64,000 nucleotides of DNA from Rhodospirillaceae bacterium (GTDB lineage: Bacteria; Pseudomonadota; Alphaproteobacteria; UBA6615). The stretch covers positions 1 through 64,000 of the forward strand of contig PASR01000003.1 of NCBI GenBank assembly GCA_002713365.1. The letters are read 5' to 3'. A model generated the notes under the pieces. That model was not told the DNA's origin. It saw nothing but the letters and a program-made list of their open reading frames with translations, and searched no databases. This document shows, in pieces, positions 26,538 through 35,570 of this stretch (position 1 is its first letter; each line of letters opens with the position of its first letter). A program made the position numbers and the translations under genes.

Positions 26538-27296
26538 ATGCATTTAAAAGATAAAACAGTTCTCGTTACTGGTGGAGGTCGCGGTTTAGGAAGAGCCTAC
26601 TGCGAAGCCCTTTCAAAAGCTGGTGCCTCGGTCGTAGTAGCCGATATTCGTGAAACACAAGACACCGTAGAAACTATTATTTCAAGAGGAGGAAAAGCAA
26701 TTGGGTTATCACTAGATGTAACTGATATGTTGAGCTGTCAAAATATGGCTGATAGAGCAATTAAAGAATACGGGAATATTCACTGTCTGGTTAACAATGC
26801 TGCCCTTTATGGAGACATTTCTGGGGGTAGGTTTGATCAATTGAGAGATGATCAATGGGATAATGTAATGGCGGTTAACGTGAAAGGTATCTGGCAGTGC
26901 TGTAAAGCTTGTGTTCCATATCTTCGAAAATCCGGTGGAGGGTCAATAATAAATATATCATCTTTGGCGGCCACTTTTGGTATGCCTTATGCACTTGATT
27001 ACGCCACCTCGAAAGCAGCGGTAATTGGTCTTACGCGCAGCTTAGCAAGAGAATTAGGAAGAGATTGGATACGTGTTAATGCAGTTGCTCCTTCAGCGGT
27101 ATTAACTGAAGGCACCAATGAGTTTATGGGCGAAAAAAAAGAAAAAACCTTACAAATAATCTCTGAAGGGCAAAGTCTAAAAAGCAACCTAAGAACAGAA
27201 GATATGACTGGTACAATAATATACTTAGCGTCAGATGATAGTAAATTTGTTACCGGTCAGACCATAATGGTAGACGGTGGAACCGTAATGCTATAA
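26538..27296 (+). CDS. Short-chain dehydrogenase/reductase (SDR)
   Basis: This 252-residue classical SDR has a coenzyme motif TGGGRGLG (residues 11-18), NNAA (near 86-89), a catalytic Ser in INISSLAA and Tyr/Lys in DYATSKAAV (near 155). The closing segment FVTGQTIMVDGG is typical. Asp in VVADIRET after the second strand favours NAD(H). It is cytoplasmic, and AAGGAG precedes its ATG. It is followed by an EamA-type exporter gene 38 bp later, so the two may form an operon. The substrate is not deducible. Confidence 0.9.
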   Translation: MHLKDKTVLVTGGGRGLGRAYCEALSKAGASVVVADIRETQDTVETIISRGGKAIGLSLDVTDMLSCQNMADRAIKEYGNIHCLVNNAALYGDISGGRFDQLRDDQWDNVMAVNVKGIWQCCKACVPYLRKSGGGSIINISSLAATFGMPYALDYATSKAAVIGLTRSLARELGRDWIRVNAVAPSAVLTEGTNEFMGEKKEKTLQIISEGQSLKSNLRTEDMTGTIIYLASDDSKFVTGQTIMVDGGTVML

Positions 27297-27334
27297 TCAG
27301 GCTGGCTCTAACCAACAACTAAATTAATGGACAT

Positions 27335-28198
27335 ATGATGAGTGGCTTCGTAATTGGCATTATTTTGCTAAGTTCACTGTTGCATGCTTCGTGGAACGCT
27401 CTAGTTAAAGCAGGAGAGGACAAATGGTTAACTCCTGCAGTGATATGTGCTTTTTCAGCTATCTTTGGTTTAATAGCCGCCATTATCCTTCCACTTCCAC
27501 ACAGCCACCACTGGCCATGGATTATAGCGTCAGGCTGTCTTCATCTTACCTATTTTACTTTGTTAGTTATTGCCTATGGACTTGGAGACTTTAGTAGAGT
27601 GTACCCAATAGCCCGCGGAACCTCACCTTTACTAGTTTTTATTGCAGCCGGACCAGTCCTTGGTGAATCATTAAAAGTAGAGTCAGGATTAGCCATAATG
27701 CTTGTAGTGGTTGGGGTGATGAGTCTTGCCTGGGACCGTAATCTTTTTATAAAAAAACAAGGAAAAGCTGTTTTATATGCCATATTAACAGGCGCAGCCA
27801 TAGCCGCTTACTCTATAACTGATGCATCTGGTTTACGAATAATGTCTAACGATATTGAACATGCGACGTTCGTTTATCTTGCATGGATAATGATAGTGGC
27901 ATGCGTGCCATTCGTTCTCGTAGTTGGCTACATTCGATGGGGAAAAATTACTCCATACCTCATTAGCTATGGTCTTCGTAGTTCTGGAGGCGCATTATTT
28001 GCCCTGATTAGTTATGCCTTAATTTTATGGGCTTATTCTAAAGCCCCTGCTGCACCTGTTGCTGCCATACGTGAAACAGGTGTAATTTTTGCAGCAATAA
28101 TTGGTGCGCTTACATTAAGAGAAAAATTTGGAATTCGCCAAATACCAGCAGCCATTCTAGTTACACTAGGAGCCGCTGGACTTCATCTAACCAATTGA
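27335..28198 (+). CDS. EamA/DMT-family transporter
   Basis: This 287-residue inner-membrane protein has about ten hydrophobic helices in two EamA repeats. The first includes SLLHASWNALVKAGEDKW, and the second contains YSITDASGLR and the AAIRETGVIFAAIIGALTLREKFG end segment. Members export amino acids, metabolites or other small compounds. The ATG at 27335 is directly followed by another ATG, and either could be used. It lies 38 bp after the SDR gene. Confidence 0.88.
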   Translation: MMSGFVIGIILLSSLLHASWNALVKAGEDKWLTPAVICAFSAIFGLIAAIILPLPHSHHWPWIIASGCLHLTYFTLLVIAYGLGDFSRVYPIARGTSPLLVFIAAGPVLGESLKVESGLAIMLVVVGVMSLAWDRNLFIKKQGKAVLYAILTGAAIAAYSITDASGLRIMSNDIEHATFVYLAWIMIVACVPFVLVVGYIRWGKITPYLISYGLRSSGGALFALISYALILWAYSKAPAAPVAAIRETGVIFAAIIGALTLREKFGIRQIPAAILVTLGAAGLHLTN

Positions 28199-28328
28199 TC
28201 TAAAATTTTAGAAAGTATCTACTCACGCTACTAAGACTTGAAAAAATAGTGACTATTTGTCAAATTCATTCTTAATAATGTTATTGACTATATAAATTTA
28301 AAAAAACAATTAATCCTAAGGTGATTGC

Positions 28329-29363
28329 ATGGGTTACAATAATAAAATAAATATTTTTGATTACCGAAAGGTTAATAAATCAGACGAATTTGAAGATATT
28401 CCCATTCTTGACGTCGGTCCATACCTGGCCAATGAACCTGGAGCCAGAGAGAATTTAGCTGAAAATATACGGTTTATTCAGGAAACCATTGGTTTCTACG
28501 TCATCGTTAACCACGGAATACCGCGCAGTGTAATGGATAATGCATATGGTGCACTTAAACAGTTTTTTTCTTTATCTACTGAAGAAAAGCTTAAACTTAA
28601 ATTTGGCAAATCTTCAGTGGGCTATATCGCACCAAAATCAACTGTATACGTCACATCCAAAGTCAATAAAAATACTAAGCAGGATCTAAATGAAACTCTA
28701 GCTCTAGCATTGGACCGAAGTGACGATCACCCTTACATCAAAAGGGGTCTAAGATTTGTTGGACCCAATCCTTGGCCACAAAATCTTCCTGGGTTCCGAG
28801 AAAACATGGTAGAGTTTCAGAATTCTATTGTTACTCTAGGCCAAAAGATAGTTCCTTTATATGCGCTAGCATTAGAAAAACCAGCTGAATATTTTGATAA
28901 TGACTTTAAAGAACCAATAGTATGGATCCGTAATGCACACTATCCTGCAGTGGAACCAGAAGACAACCAGTTTGGTATCTCACCCCACAGTGACCATAGC
29001 TTCATAACCTTACTGCCTTTATCTGCGGTACCAGGTTTACAAGTGCTCACACGCACAGGTAAGTGGCTTCCAGCTGACCCTGTTTCGGATGGCATTATTA
29101 TTAATACTGGCGAATTCTTAAACCGTTGGACTAATGGAAGATTCATTGCCTCACCGCACAGAGTAATTCCACCCACACAAGATCGTTATTCAATGGCTGT
29201 ATTTTTCAATCCTGCGCCAGACACAATTGCAGTTCCCCTTGACACATGCTGCAACACTCAAAATCCAGCAAAATATGAACCAGTTAGTATGATAGATTAT
29301 GTCTGCTGGTATATTGATCGCAACTATTCAACAGATTTTGGTGGCAAACAAAAAGGTATTTAA
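28329..29363 (+). CDS. 2-oxoglutarate/Fe(II)-dependent oxygenase, isopenicillin N synthase family (copy 2)
   Basis: This 344-residue protein has DIOX_N features (DIPILDVGPYL, GFYVIVNHGIP) and an iron triad seen as His-x-Asp in SPHSDHSFITLL and His in IASPHRVIPP, with the co-substrate Arg in RYSMAVFF. It is related over its whole length to the oxygenase at 19532 but clearly diverged. It stands between an EamA transporter and an amidohydrolase on the plus strand. Hydroxylation of an amino-acid-like or purine-like molecule is conceivable, but it is not shown by the sequence. Confidence 0.87.
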   Translation: MGYNNKINIFDYRKVNKSDEFEDIPILDVGPYLANEPGARENLAENIRFIQETIGFYVIVNHGIPRSVMDNAYGALKQFFSLSTEEKLKLKFGKSSVGYIAPKSTVYVTSKVNKNTKQDLNETLALALDRSDDHPYIKRGLRFVGPNPWPQNLPGFRENMVEFQNSIVTLGQKIVPLYALALEKPAEYFDNDFKEPIVWIRNAHYPAVEPEDNQFGISPHSDHSFITLLPLSAVPGLQVLTRTGKWLPADPVSDGIIINTGEFLNRWTNGRFIASPHRVIPPTQDRYSMAVFFNPAPDTIAVPLDTCCNTQNPAKYEPVSMIDYVCWYIDRNYSTDFGGKQKGI

Positions 29364-29459
29364 GCATTAGATTTAACCTAATAAACGATACTCGATTCAG
29401 AACTTTGAGAAATAAGCTGTGCATGTGCTTCCTTGTGCGTAGATGCTGGAGAGAAATAA

Positions 29460-30833
29460 ATGCCTAATACACTAATTAAGGGAGGAGCAATTGTTTCAAT
29501 GGACCCTAATATCCCCGAAATGGATATGGGAGATGTCTTAATAATTGATAACAAGATTGCAGAGGTGGGGCTTAATATATCAGTCAGCGACGACACCAAA
29601 ATAATAGATGCCTCTGGTATGATCGTTATGCCTGGAATGGTAAATGGTCATATACATACATGGCAAACCGGGCTTAGAGGCCTTGCTGGAGATTGGACCA
29701 CCAAAAACTATATGAGAGCAATCCACGCAGGATTAGCAACTTTCTTTCAGCCTAATGATATTTATATTGCGAATTTAGTGGGAGCCTTAAATCAAATTAA
29801 TAACGGAGTCACTACTCTTGTAGACTGGCACCATAATAATCCCACACCTGATCATTCTGATGCAGCAATTGATGGATTAGAAGATTCAGGGATACGGGCA
29901 CTCTTCTTACATGGGTCTGCAAAGCCAGACCCAAAACCAGGTCAAAAACCCTATTATGAAATACCTATGTCTCGTTCAGAAGTAAAACGACTACGTAAGA
30001 ATCGCTTTTCTGGGAATGATGGATTACTTACCATGGGAATTGCTGTTTTGGGCCCACAAATGTCCACTAATGATGTAGTATTAGAAGATTTTCGTTTAGC
30101 CCAAGAGCTTGACCTAATCGCTAGCCTTCATCATTCAGGTGCTAAAATGCTAGCACCTAATGGTTACATTAATGCTGCAAAGCAGGGGCTAATTTCAAAT
30201 AAAGTTAATATAGTGCATGGCAACGCGCTTAGCGACACTAACCTTCAGATTCTTGCTAACCATGGTGCAACATTTACTGTTACTGCGGAAGTCGAAATGC
30301 AAATTGCATACGGTGCTCCTTTGACTAGTCGGTTAAGAAAGTTAGAAGCCATTATGGCTATAGGTTCTGACGTGGAGTGTGTTTACGCACCAGATATGTT
30401 CGCAGCTATGAGAACTACACTTCAAGTTGAACGGCATTTATATAGCATGAACTACATTGATGAAAATGGAGAAGCGCCATATCCAATTCCAATAACGACG
30501 AAGGAAGCGTTAACTTGGGCTACAAATGGCGGCGCCAGCACAGCGCATCTCAGTGAGAAAATTGGATCATTAACACCTGGAAAACAAGCAGATGTAGTAA
30601 TGTTACGCGCAAGCGACTTAAACCTAGCAGGTGTTCTTAATACTACTAATGGCATCGTATTACACGCTAACCCAGGTAACATTGATACAGTAATGATTGA
30701 TGGAAAAATTCTAAAACAAAACGGAAAACTTATTTATGATGAGATTGGTGAAAAAGTATTAAGCCTAAAAAAATCAACAGATAGAATAATCAATGATTTT
30801 AAAGCTAAATCGGATAATGCCATATTTTTATAG
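29460..30833 (+). CDS. Amidohydrolase, cytosine deaminase/chlorohydrolase (AtzA/TrzN) superfamily
   Basis: This 457-residue metal-dependent hydrolase begins with the beta-sandwich and then GMVNGHIHTWQTGLRG, which gives the His-x-His pair near residues 66-68. Further ligands are His in SLHHSGA (near 220), His in VHGNAL (near 246) and Asp in IGSDVEC (near 304). The final HANPGNIDTVMIDGK strand closes the composite domain. It should deaminate or dechlorinate a nitrogen heterocycle, with guanine- or 8-oxoguanine-like substrates possible. GGAGAGAAATAA precedes ATG. It converges on the GlcG-like gene. Confidence 0.87.
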   Translation: MPNTLIKGGAIVSMDPNIPEMDMGDVLIIDNKIAEVGLNISVSDDTKIIDASGMIVMPGMVNGHIHTWQTGLRGLAGDWTTKNYMRAIHAGLATFFQPNDIYIANLVGALNQINNGVTTLVDWHHNNPTPDHSDAAIDGLEDSGIRALFLHGSAKPDPKPGQKPYYEIPMSRSEVKRLRKNRFSGNDGLLTMGIAVLGPQMSTNDVVLEDFRLAQELDLIASLHHSGAKMLAPNGYINAAKQGLISNKVNIVHGNALSDTNLQILANHGATFTVTAEVEMQIAYGAPLTSRLRKLEAIMAIGSDVECVYAPDMFAAMRTTLQVERHLYSMNYIDENGEAPYPIPITTKEALTWATNGGASTAHLSEKIGSLTPGKQADVVMLRASDLNLAGVLNTTNGIVLHANPGNIDTVMIDGKILKQNGKLIYDEIGEKVLSLKKSTDRIINDFKAKSDNAIFL

Positions 30834-30844
30834 TTTTTAATTAT

Positions 30845-31267
30845 TCAGCCTGTGTCAGCGATTAAACCTACTGCTTGTATACCTGCAATTGCACAAGCCT
30901 CATCTCGGTCAGAAATATCTCCTGTAACACCAACAGCTCCAAGTATTTTGCCACCTTGGTCGCGTATTAAAACTCCGCCGGGAGCATTCAGGGTCTTTCC
31001 CCCAGATGCAGCATTGAGAGTCATCATAAATCGATCCGGCCTATTTTCTAAAGAACGTGAACCCATACCCATACCCAAAGCTCCCCATGCTTTAGCTTGA
31101 GCTATAGCCGGCCTCAGAAAACTTGTTCCGTCTTCACGAGCAAAAGTAAGCAAATGCCCACCGGGATCTAGAACTGCGATCCCCAAAGGAAGACATTCAG
31201 TCTTCCTTCCATGTGAAAAACCAACTTCCATAATTTTCATTGCTTGATCGAGTGTAAGCTCAGACAT
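30845..31267 (-). CDS. GlcG/HbpS-family heme-binding-like protein
   Basis: This 140-residue single-domain protein has LTLDQAMKIMEVGFSHG at the start, VAVLDPGGHLLTFAREDG (ligand pocket) near residue 30 and GGVLIRDQGGKILGAVGVTGD near residue 100. GlcG/HbpS proteins occur as accessory genes in glycolate, propanediol or aromatic clusters and sometimes bind heme. Their catalytic role is mostly undefined. It is on the minus strand, 43 bp downstream of a PPOX-family gene, and probably co-transcribed with it. Confidence 0.85.
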   Translation of the reverse strand: MSELTLDQAMKIMEVGFSHGRKTECLPLGIAVLDPGGHLLTFAREDGTSFLRPAIAQAKAWGALGMGMGSRSLENRPDRFMMTLNAASGGKTLNAPGGVLIRDQGGKILGAVGVTGDISDRDEACAIAGIQAVGLIADTG

Positions 31268-31310
31268 TATTTTTCTCTTATTCTGTTATATATTTTTATA
31301 TTAGTTTTAA

Positions 31311-31934
31311 CTAATAAAGATCATTTTCAATAGCATCCTCGTAGCGTTCGTCAATTTTTTTACCATCAACTCCATACCAGTCCTGATTTAACTGTCCCAT
31401 AGTAGGAAAATCTTTTCGATCAATGTGTTTTTCGGGATTCCAAAGATCGGCTCGAATAATTGCCTTTCCACAGTGCATATACACATCTCTTATTTCAACT
31501 ATTAGAGCTGCTTTTGGATGTTTTTCTTTAACTACCATTTTTTCTAAAAGTAATGGATCTAAGGTAAGACTAGCACGACCATTTATACGTAGAATTTCAT
31601 TCATTCCAGGAACCATGAAAAGCAATCCAACCTCAGGATTTACAATAATATTATGAAAAGAATCAGCTCGCCGATTACCAGGTCGATCGGGTATGGCTAT
31701 GGTAGTATCATCTAGTATTTTTACAAACCCCGGTGCGTCACCCCTTGGGCTAGCATCAGCTGGTCCATCATTAACAGCTGATGTTGAAAGCACCATGAAT
31801 GGTGAAATAGAAATAAAATGTTTGCTATGTATGTTGAGCTTAGGTAATTCCTTTTGGCTTAAATGGCCCTTGGGATTACCATAGTGTTCCTGAAGCTTCT
31901 CAATAGAATTAATTTTGTAGGCTGTATTAGACAT
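31311..31934 (-). CDS. Pyridoxamine 5'-phosphate oxidase-family FMN-binding protein (MSMEG_1061-like)
   Basis: This protein of about 207 residues has the split-barrel flavin fold. It carries FISISPFMVLSTSAVNDGPADASPRGDAPGF near residue 45, then IAIPDRPGNRRADSFHNII and NPEVGLLFMVPGMNEILRINGRA, all typical of the MSMEG_1061 PPOX subfamily. ATG at 31934 is preferred to an in-frame GTG 27 bp upstream that has no ribosome binding site. Members bind FMN or F420 and reduce small molecules. Its substrate is unknown. It precedes the GlcG-like gene. Confidence 0.83.
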   Translation of the reverse strand: MSNTAYKINSIEKLQEHYGNPKGHLSQKELPKLNIHSKHFISISPFMVLSTSAVNDGPADASPRGDAPGFVKILDDTTIAIPDRPGNRRADSFHNIIVNPEVGLLFMVPGMNEILRINGRASLTLDPLLLEKMVVKEKHPKAALIVEIRDVYMHCGKAIIRADLWNPEKHIDRKDFPTMGQLNQDWYGVDGKKIDERYEDAIENDLY

Positions 31935-32094
31935 ATTAATAAACTTTCTTAGAACCGTCACCGCGTTCTATTCAAAATTAAAACTGAAGACCAAATCGAA
32001 GACAAAGTAAGTTAAAGCCTTCACACAAGGTGAATTTTTGACCTAAAAAGGCAGAAGAAACAATTAGATTCCGAACGTGCTAAACAAGAAAAGG

Positions 32095-33312
32095 TTACTT
32101 TTCAACTTCAGTTACACCTACTACATTATTTTTAATTAATTTCTCAACCTCTATTTTGGTGAAACCAAACTCAGCTAATATTTCTTCACTATGTTGTCCT
32201 ATTAAAGGAGCCCCACGATTTATATTTGTATGTGCTGCAGAATACTTAACTGGATGACCAATAACAGCGTGCTCTCCTCCTCTCTCCGCTCCAACTTTTT
32301 TAATCATATCCCGAGCTTTGGTGTGGGGATCAGCTACCATTTCCGCAATATCATATACAGGTCCAGCAGGAACGCCTGATTTCTCTAAAACTTCTAACCA
32401 GTGAGATGTATAATTTTTAGAAAGAATTTCATTCAAAACTTCAACTAAAACTTCGAGATTCTCCATCCGATTAACCGGCTCACAAAACCTTACATCTTCA
32501 GCTAAATGAGGCGATCCAATAGCTTCAACAAATTTTAACCAGGTGCTCTGATTTGCTGCGCCAACTATCACCCATGTATCTTTAGTTTTAAACGCCTGAT
32601 AGGGCGCCGAAAGGGGATGTGCCGACCCCATCGCTTTTGTAACTTCGCCAGTTGCCGCATGTATAGCAGTCTGCCAAAAAGTATGGATTATTCCGGCTTC
32701 ATATAAAGAGGTATCAACGTATTGCCCTTTTCCGGTCCTACTTCTTTGTATTACCGCACCACAAATACCTAAGGCGGCCAACATTCCTGCAGTTATGTCC
32801 GTTATAGGAGCTCCAACTTTTACTGGTGGTCGACCTGGCCCTTCACCTGTAATACTCATTATACCCGACATTGCCTGTGTTATAAGATCGAAACCACCCC
32901 GTTCAGCATAAGGTCCGGTTCGGCCAAAACCTGAGATTGAACAGTAAATTAGCTTTGGATTCGCCTTATGCATTGCTTCCCAACCAATTCCATAATGCTC
33001 CATTGCACCCATACGGTAATTCTCAATAAAAACATCAGACTTTTTTATAATGCTGCGCATTACTGACTTACCATTTTCCGTTTTTAAGTTAATTCCTAAA
33101 CCCCGTTTGTTTCGATTCATCATAGCAAAAGCTGCTGAATCACCGTCAATAGAATTTCCGAATCGGCGCGTATCATCGCCAGTAGGTAGCCTTTCAACTT
33201 TAATAACATCTGCTCCCATATCAGCTAAGAGCTGACCACATGTAGGTGCAGCCATAATATGACTTAACTCAACCACCTTAATACCCCCTAAAAGGTTATC
33301 ATTAATTGTCAT
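32095..33312 (-). CDS. CaiB/BaiF-family CoA transferase (class III)
   Basis: This 405-residue protein starts GGIKVVELSHIMAAPTCGQLLADMGADVIKVE and contains NRNKRGLGINLKTENGK. The catalytic Asp lies in GAPITDITAGMLAALG near residue 170, followed by the RSRTGKGQYVDTSLYEA segment. Family III enzymes move CoA between acids through an aspartyl-CoA intermediate. ATG at 33312 is chosen because AAGGA lies eight bases upstream. An in-frame TTG at 33318 would overlap the previous stop. It follows a crotonase gene by two bases, so together they probably activate and hydrate or cleave one acid. Confidence 0.9.
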   Translation of the reverse strand: MTINDNLLGGIKVVELSHIMAAPTCGQLLADMGADVIKVERLPTGDDTRRFGNSIDGDSAAFAMMNRNKRGLGINLKTENGKSVMRSIIKKSDVFIENYRMGAMEHYGIGWEAMHKANPKLIYCSISGFGRTGPYAERGGFDLITQAMSGIMSITGEGPGRPPVKVGAPITDITAGMLAALGICGAVIQRSRTGKGQYVDTSLYEAGIIHTFWQTAIHAATGEVTKAMGSAHPLSAPYQAFKTKDTWVIVGAANQSTWLKFVEAIGSPHLAEDVRFCEPVNRMENLEVLVEVLNEILSKNYTSHWLEVLEKSGVPAGPVYDIAEMVADPHTKARDMIKKVGAERGGEHAVIGHPVKYSAAHTNINRGAPLIGQHSEEILAEFGFTKIEVEKLIKNNVVGVTEVEK

Positions 33313-33314
33313 AA

Positions 33315-34121
33315 TCAACGTCCTTCAAATTTTGGCTTTTGCTTAGCAAGGAATGCTTTATAGCCAGTATGAAAATCCTTTGAATCAAAGCAGGCATAGC
33401 CTTCATTCAATTCTTCTTGTTTTAATGGTACGCCCGCATTTTCTGAGCTTAGTACTCTATCAGTAAATTTTTTGTGCCAGCGATTAACTAAAGGCGCGCC
33501 ATTAGCAATACGCATGGCAGTTGTATACACCTCCTCTTCCACTAAATCATCAGAGACCACTTTATTTACCAAGCCTTTCTCTTTAGCTTCAATGGCATCA
33601 AAAACACGAGCTTCATATAAAATTTCTAAAGCTATAGAGCGACCAACCAAACCAACCAAAGCTTCAATCTCAGGATATGCCATCACTAAACCCAGCCTAT
33701 TTACGGGAATACCAAATCGTGAGCTGCTACCGCATATACGAATATCGCACATTAGTGCTAACTCAAGCGCTCCCCCGACACATAAACCCTTTATAAGAGC
33801 TATTACAGGATGACAACAGTCACGGATAGAATGCATAGAACGATGCATTAATCCACCATATTCCGCAGCTTGCTTTGAATTAGAGCGCTCAGTTTCAAAT
33901 TCTGAAATATCAGCACCGGGACCCATAGCCTTGTCTCCAGCACCACGTAACACCACACAACGAATACTTAGATCAGCATTAATTGATGTAAAAATATCTC
34001 CGATGCTTTTCCACATCTCTTTATTCAAAGCATTTAATTTTTCCGGTCTATTTAAAATTACAGTGGCAATATCATCTTTACGCTCAAGTAGAACAAGATC
34101 TTCACCGGCAGAGGATTTCAT
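33315..34121 (-). CDS. Enoyl-CoA hydratase/isomerase-family protein
   Basis: This 268-residue crotonase has a first oxyanion segment GAGDKAMGPGADISEFE (near 60-76), where the common Phe/Ala-Gly is replaced. The second segment is GLCVGGALELALMCDIRI (near 115). MKEKGLV-type and C-terminal FLAKQKPKFEGR ends are typical. It is the first gene of a pair with the CoA transferase. The pair likely handles one acyl-CoA, but the substrate cannot be derived. The start is ATG with GGAAG upstream. Confidence 0.88.
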   Translation of the reverse strand: MKSSAGEDLVLLERKDDIATVILNRPEKLNALNKEMWKSIGDIFTSINADLSIRCVVLRGAGDKAMGPGADISEFETERSNSKQAAEYGGLMHRSMHSIRDCCHPVIALIKGLCVGGALELALMCDIRICGSSSRFGIPVNRLGLVMAYPEIEALVGLVGRSIALEILYEARVFDAIEAKEKGLVNKVVSDDLVEEEVYTTAMRIANGAPLVNRWHKKFTDRVLSSENAGVPLKQEELNEGYACFDSKDFHTGYKAFLAKQKPKFEGR

Positions 34122-34246
34122 GGTTTCTTCCTTTTTGTTGTGCCGTTTAGCTAAAGCACTTCAGTTACATAATATAATTTGGAAAATATTAGTCTACACG
34201 GTACATAGCTTTTAGAGTAACTTATTCAGGAAAAAAGAGGCAAATA

Positions 34247-35464
34247 ATGAACACTAACAAAAACATATCACAAATTAACATCCCCCATGATACGATAGGG
34301 TGCCTGGTGCCTCACAACATTCAATTGCCCATACATGGTAAGCAAGGTGGACCACTAGAAGGCAAAACATTTATAGTTAAAGACTTGTATAACATAGAAG
34401 GTAGAAAAACAGGGAATGGTTCCCCTGATTTTTATGCAAAAACGGAACCAGCGACTGAAACGGCCGTTACAGTTCAAAAACTACTTGATTCCGGTGCTAA
34501 TTTAGTTGGAATTTCAATCTGTGATGAGTTTTTTTATAGTCTTACTGGTATTAATGCACATTATGGAACACCTCAGAATCTAAATGCTCCGGGTCGTTTG
34601 CCAGGAGGATCCTCATCTGGGTCAGCAGCTGCACTTACAGCAAAATTATGTGACTTTACATTGGGTAGTGATACTGGTGGTTCGGTTCGGATTCCAGCAT
34701 CCTTCTGCGGCCTTTACGGTATTAGACCTACCCATGGTAGAGTGGATTTATCAGGAGGTAGAGCAATGGCACCTAGTTTTGATACTGCGGGTTGGTTCTG
34801 TAATGACCCATCCTTATTCAAAACTTTAGGCAGTATTCTCTTAGACAATAAATCAGCATATAGTCATACTGAACAGCTAATGCTTGCAATAGATTGTTTT
34901 AAAAAAGCTGATCCAGAAGTAAGCAAGGCTTTACGCAAAACAATTGAAGCAGTATCAAGTATTTTTTCATCCATTTCCGAAGTAACTGTCGCTCCAGATG
35001 GTCTTGACCATTGGTCAGAAGCTTTCCGTATAATACAGGCGTCAGAGGTCAAAGAGACCAACCTACCCTGGGTTCAAAAAAATGAACCTGATCTTGGACC
35101 TGGTATTAAGGAACGATTTGCTATGGCAGCTAATATAACTTTAAGGGAATCGGAAACAGCTAAGAAAACTAGAAAAAATATTAGAAATCATCTAAATGAA
35201 CTCTTCAGGCCAGGAAAAGTTCTATGCCTACCCACCTCACCTGTAATAGCTCCAAAAATTGATACAACTCCAGATGGATTAGAGTTTTTTCGTTCAAATG
35301 CCCTAGCACTTACTTGTATCTCCGGACTTTCAGGGTTTCCCCAAGTTAGTATACCAGCAACTAGTGTTGAAAATTGTCCCGTAGGGTTATCTTTTATTGG
35401 TGGGCCAGGAACTGATGAGTTACTTCTGGACCTTGCTTTACAGCTATCACCTTTTTGTACTTAA
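34247..35464 (+). CDS. Amidase signature-family enzyme, AMI1-like
   Basis: This 405-residue amidase has the Ser-cisSer-Lys triad regions: Lys in FIVKDLYNIEGR (near 45), GGSSSGSAAALTA (near 125) and GSDTGGSVRIPASFCG (near 146). The short length and the segments INAHYGTPQN and SFDTAGWFCND resemble plant AMI1 (indole-3-acetamide hydrolase) more than bacterial GatA. It should hydrolyse a small amide to the acid and ammonia in the cytoplasm. It is divergent from the crotonase-CoA transferase pair and precedes a serine esterase gene. Confidence 0.85.
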   Translation: MNTNKNISQINIPHDTIGCLVPHNIQLPIHGKQGGPLEGKTFIVKDLYNIEGRKTGNGSPDFYAKTEPATETAVTVQKLLDSGANLVGISICDEFFYSLTGINAHYGTPQNLNAPGRLPGGSSSGSAAALTAKLCDFTLGSDTGGSVRIPASFCGLYGIRPTHGRVDLSGGRAMAPSFDTAGWFCNDPSLFKTLGSILLDNKSAYSHTEQLMLAIDCFKKADPEVSKALRKTIEAVSSIFSSISEVTVAPDGLDHWSEAFRIIQASEVKETNLPWVQKNEPDLGPGIKERFAMAANITLRESETAKKTRKNIRNHLNELFRPGKVLCLPTSPVIAPKIDTTPDGLEFFRSNALALTCISGLSGFPQVSIPATSVENCPVGLSFIGGPGTDELLLDLALQLSPFCT

Positions 35465-35570
35465 CACAGGTTTAGCTAAACTGATTTAATAACTTTTGAA
35501 CATTGGCGATCCTAAAAATTGCCGCTAACATGCGTTAAAACTTACTTAACTAAAATAAGCTAGATTAGAG

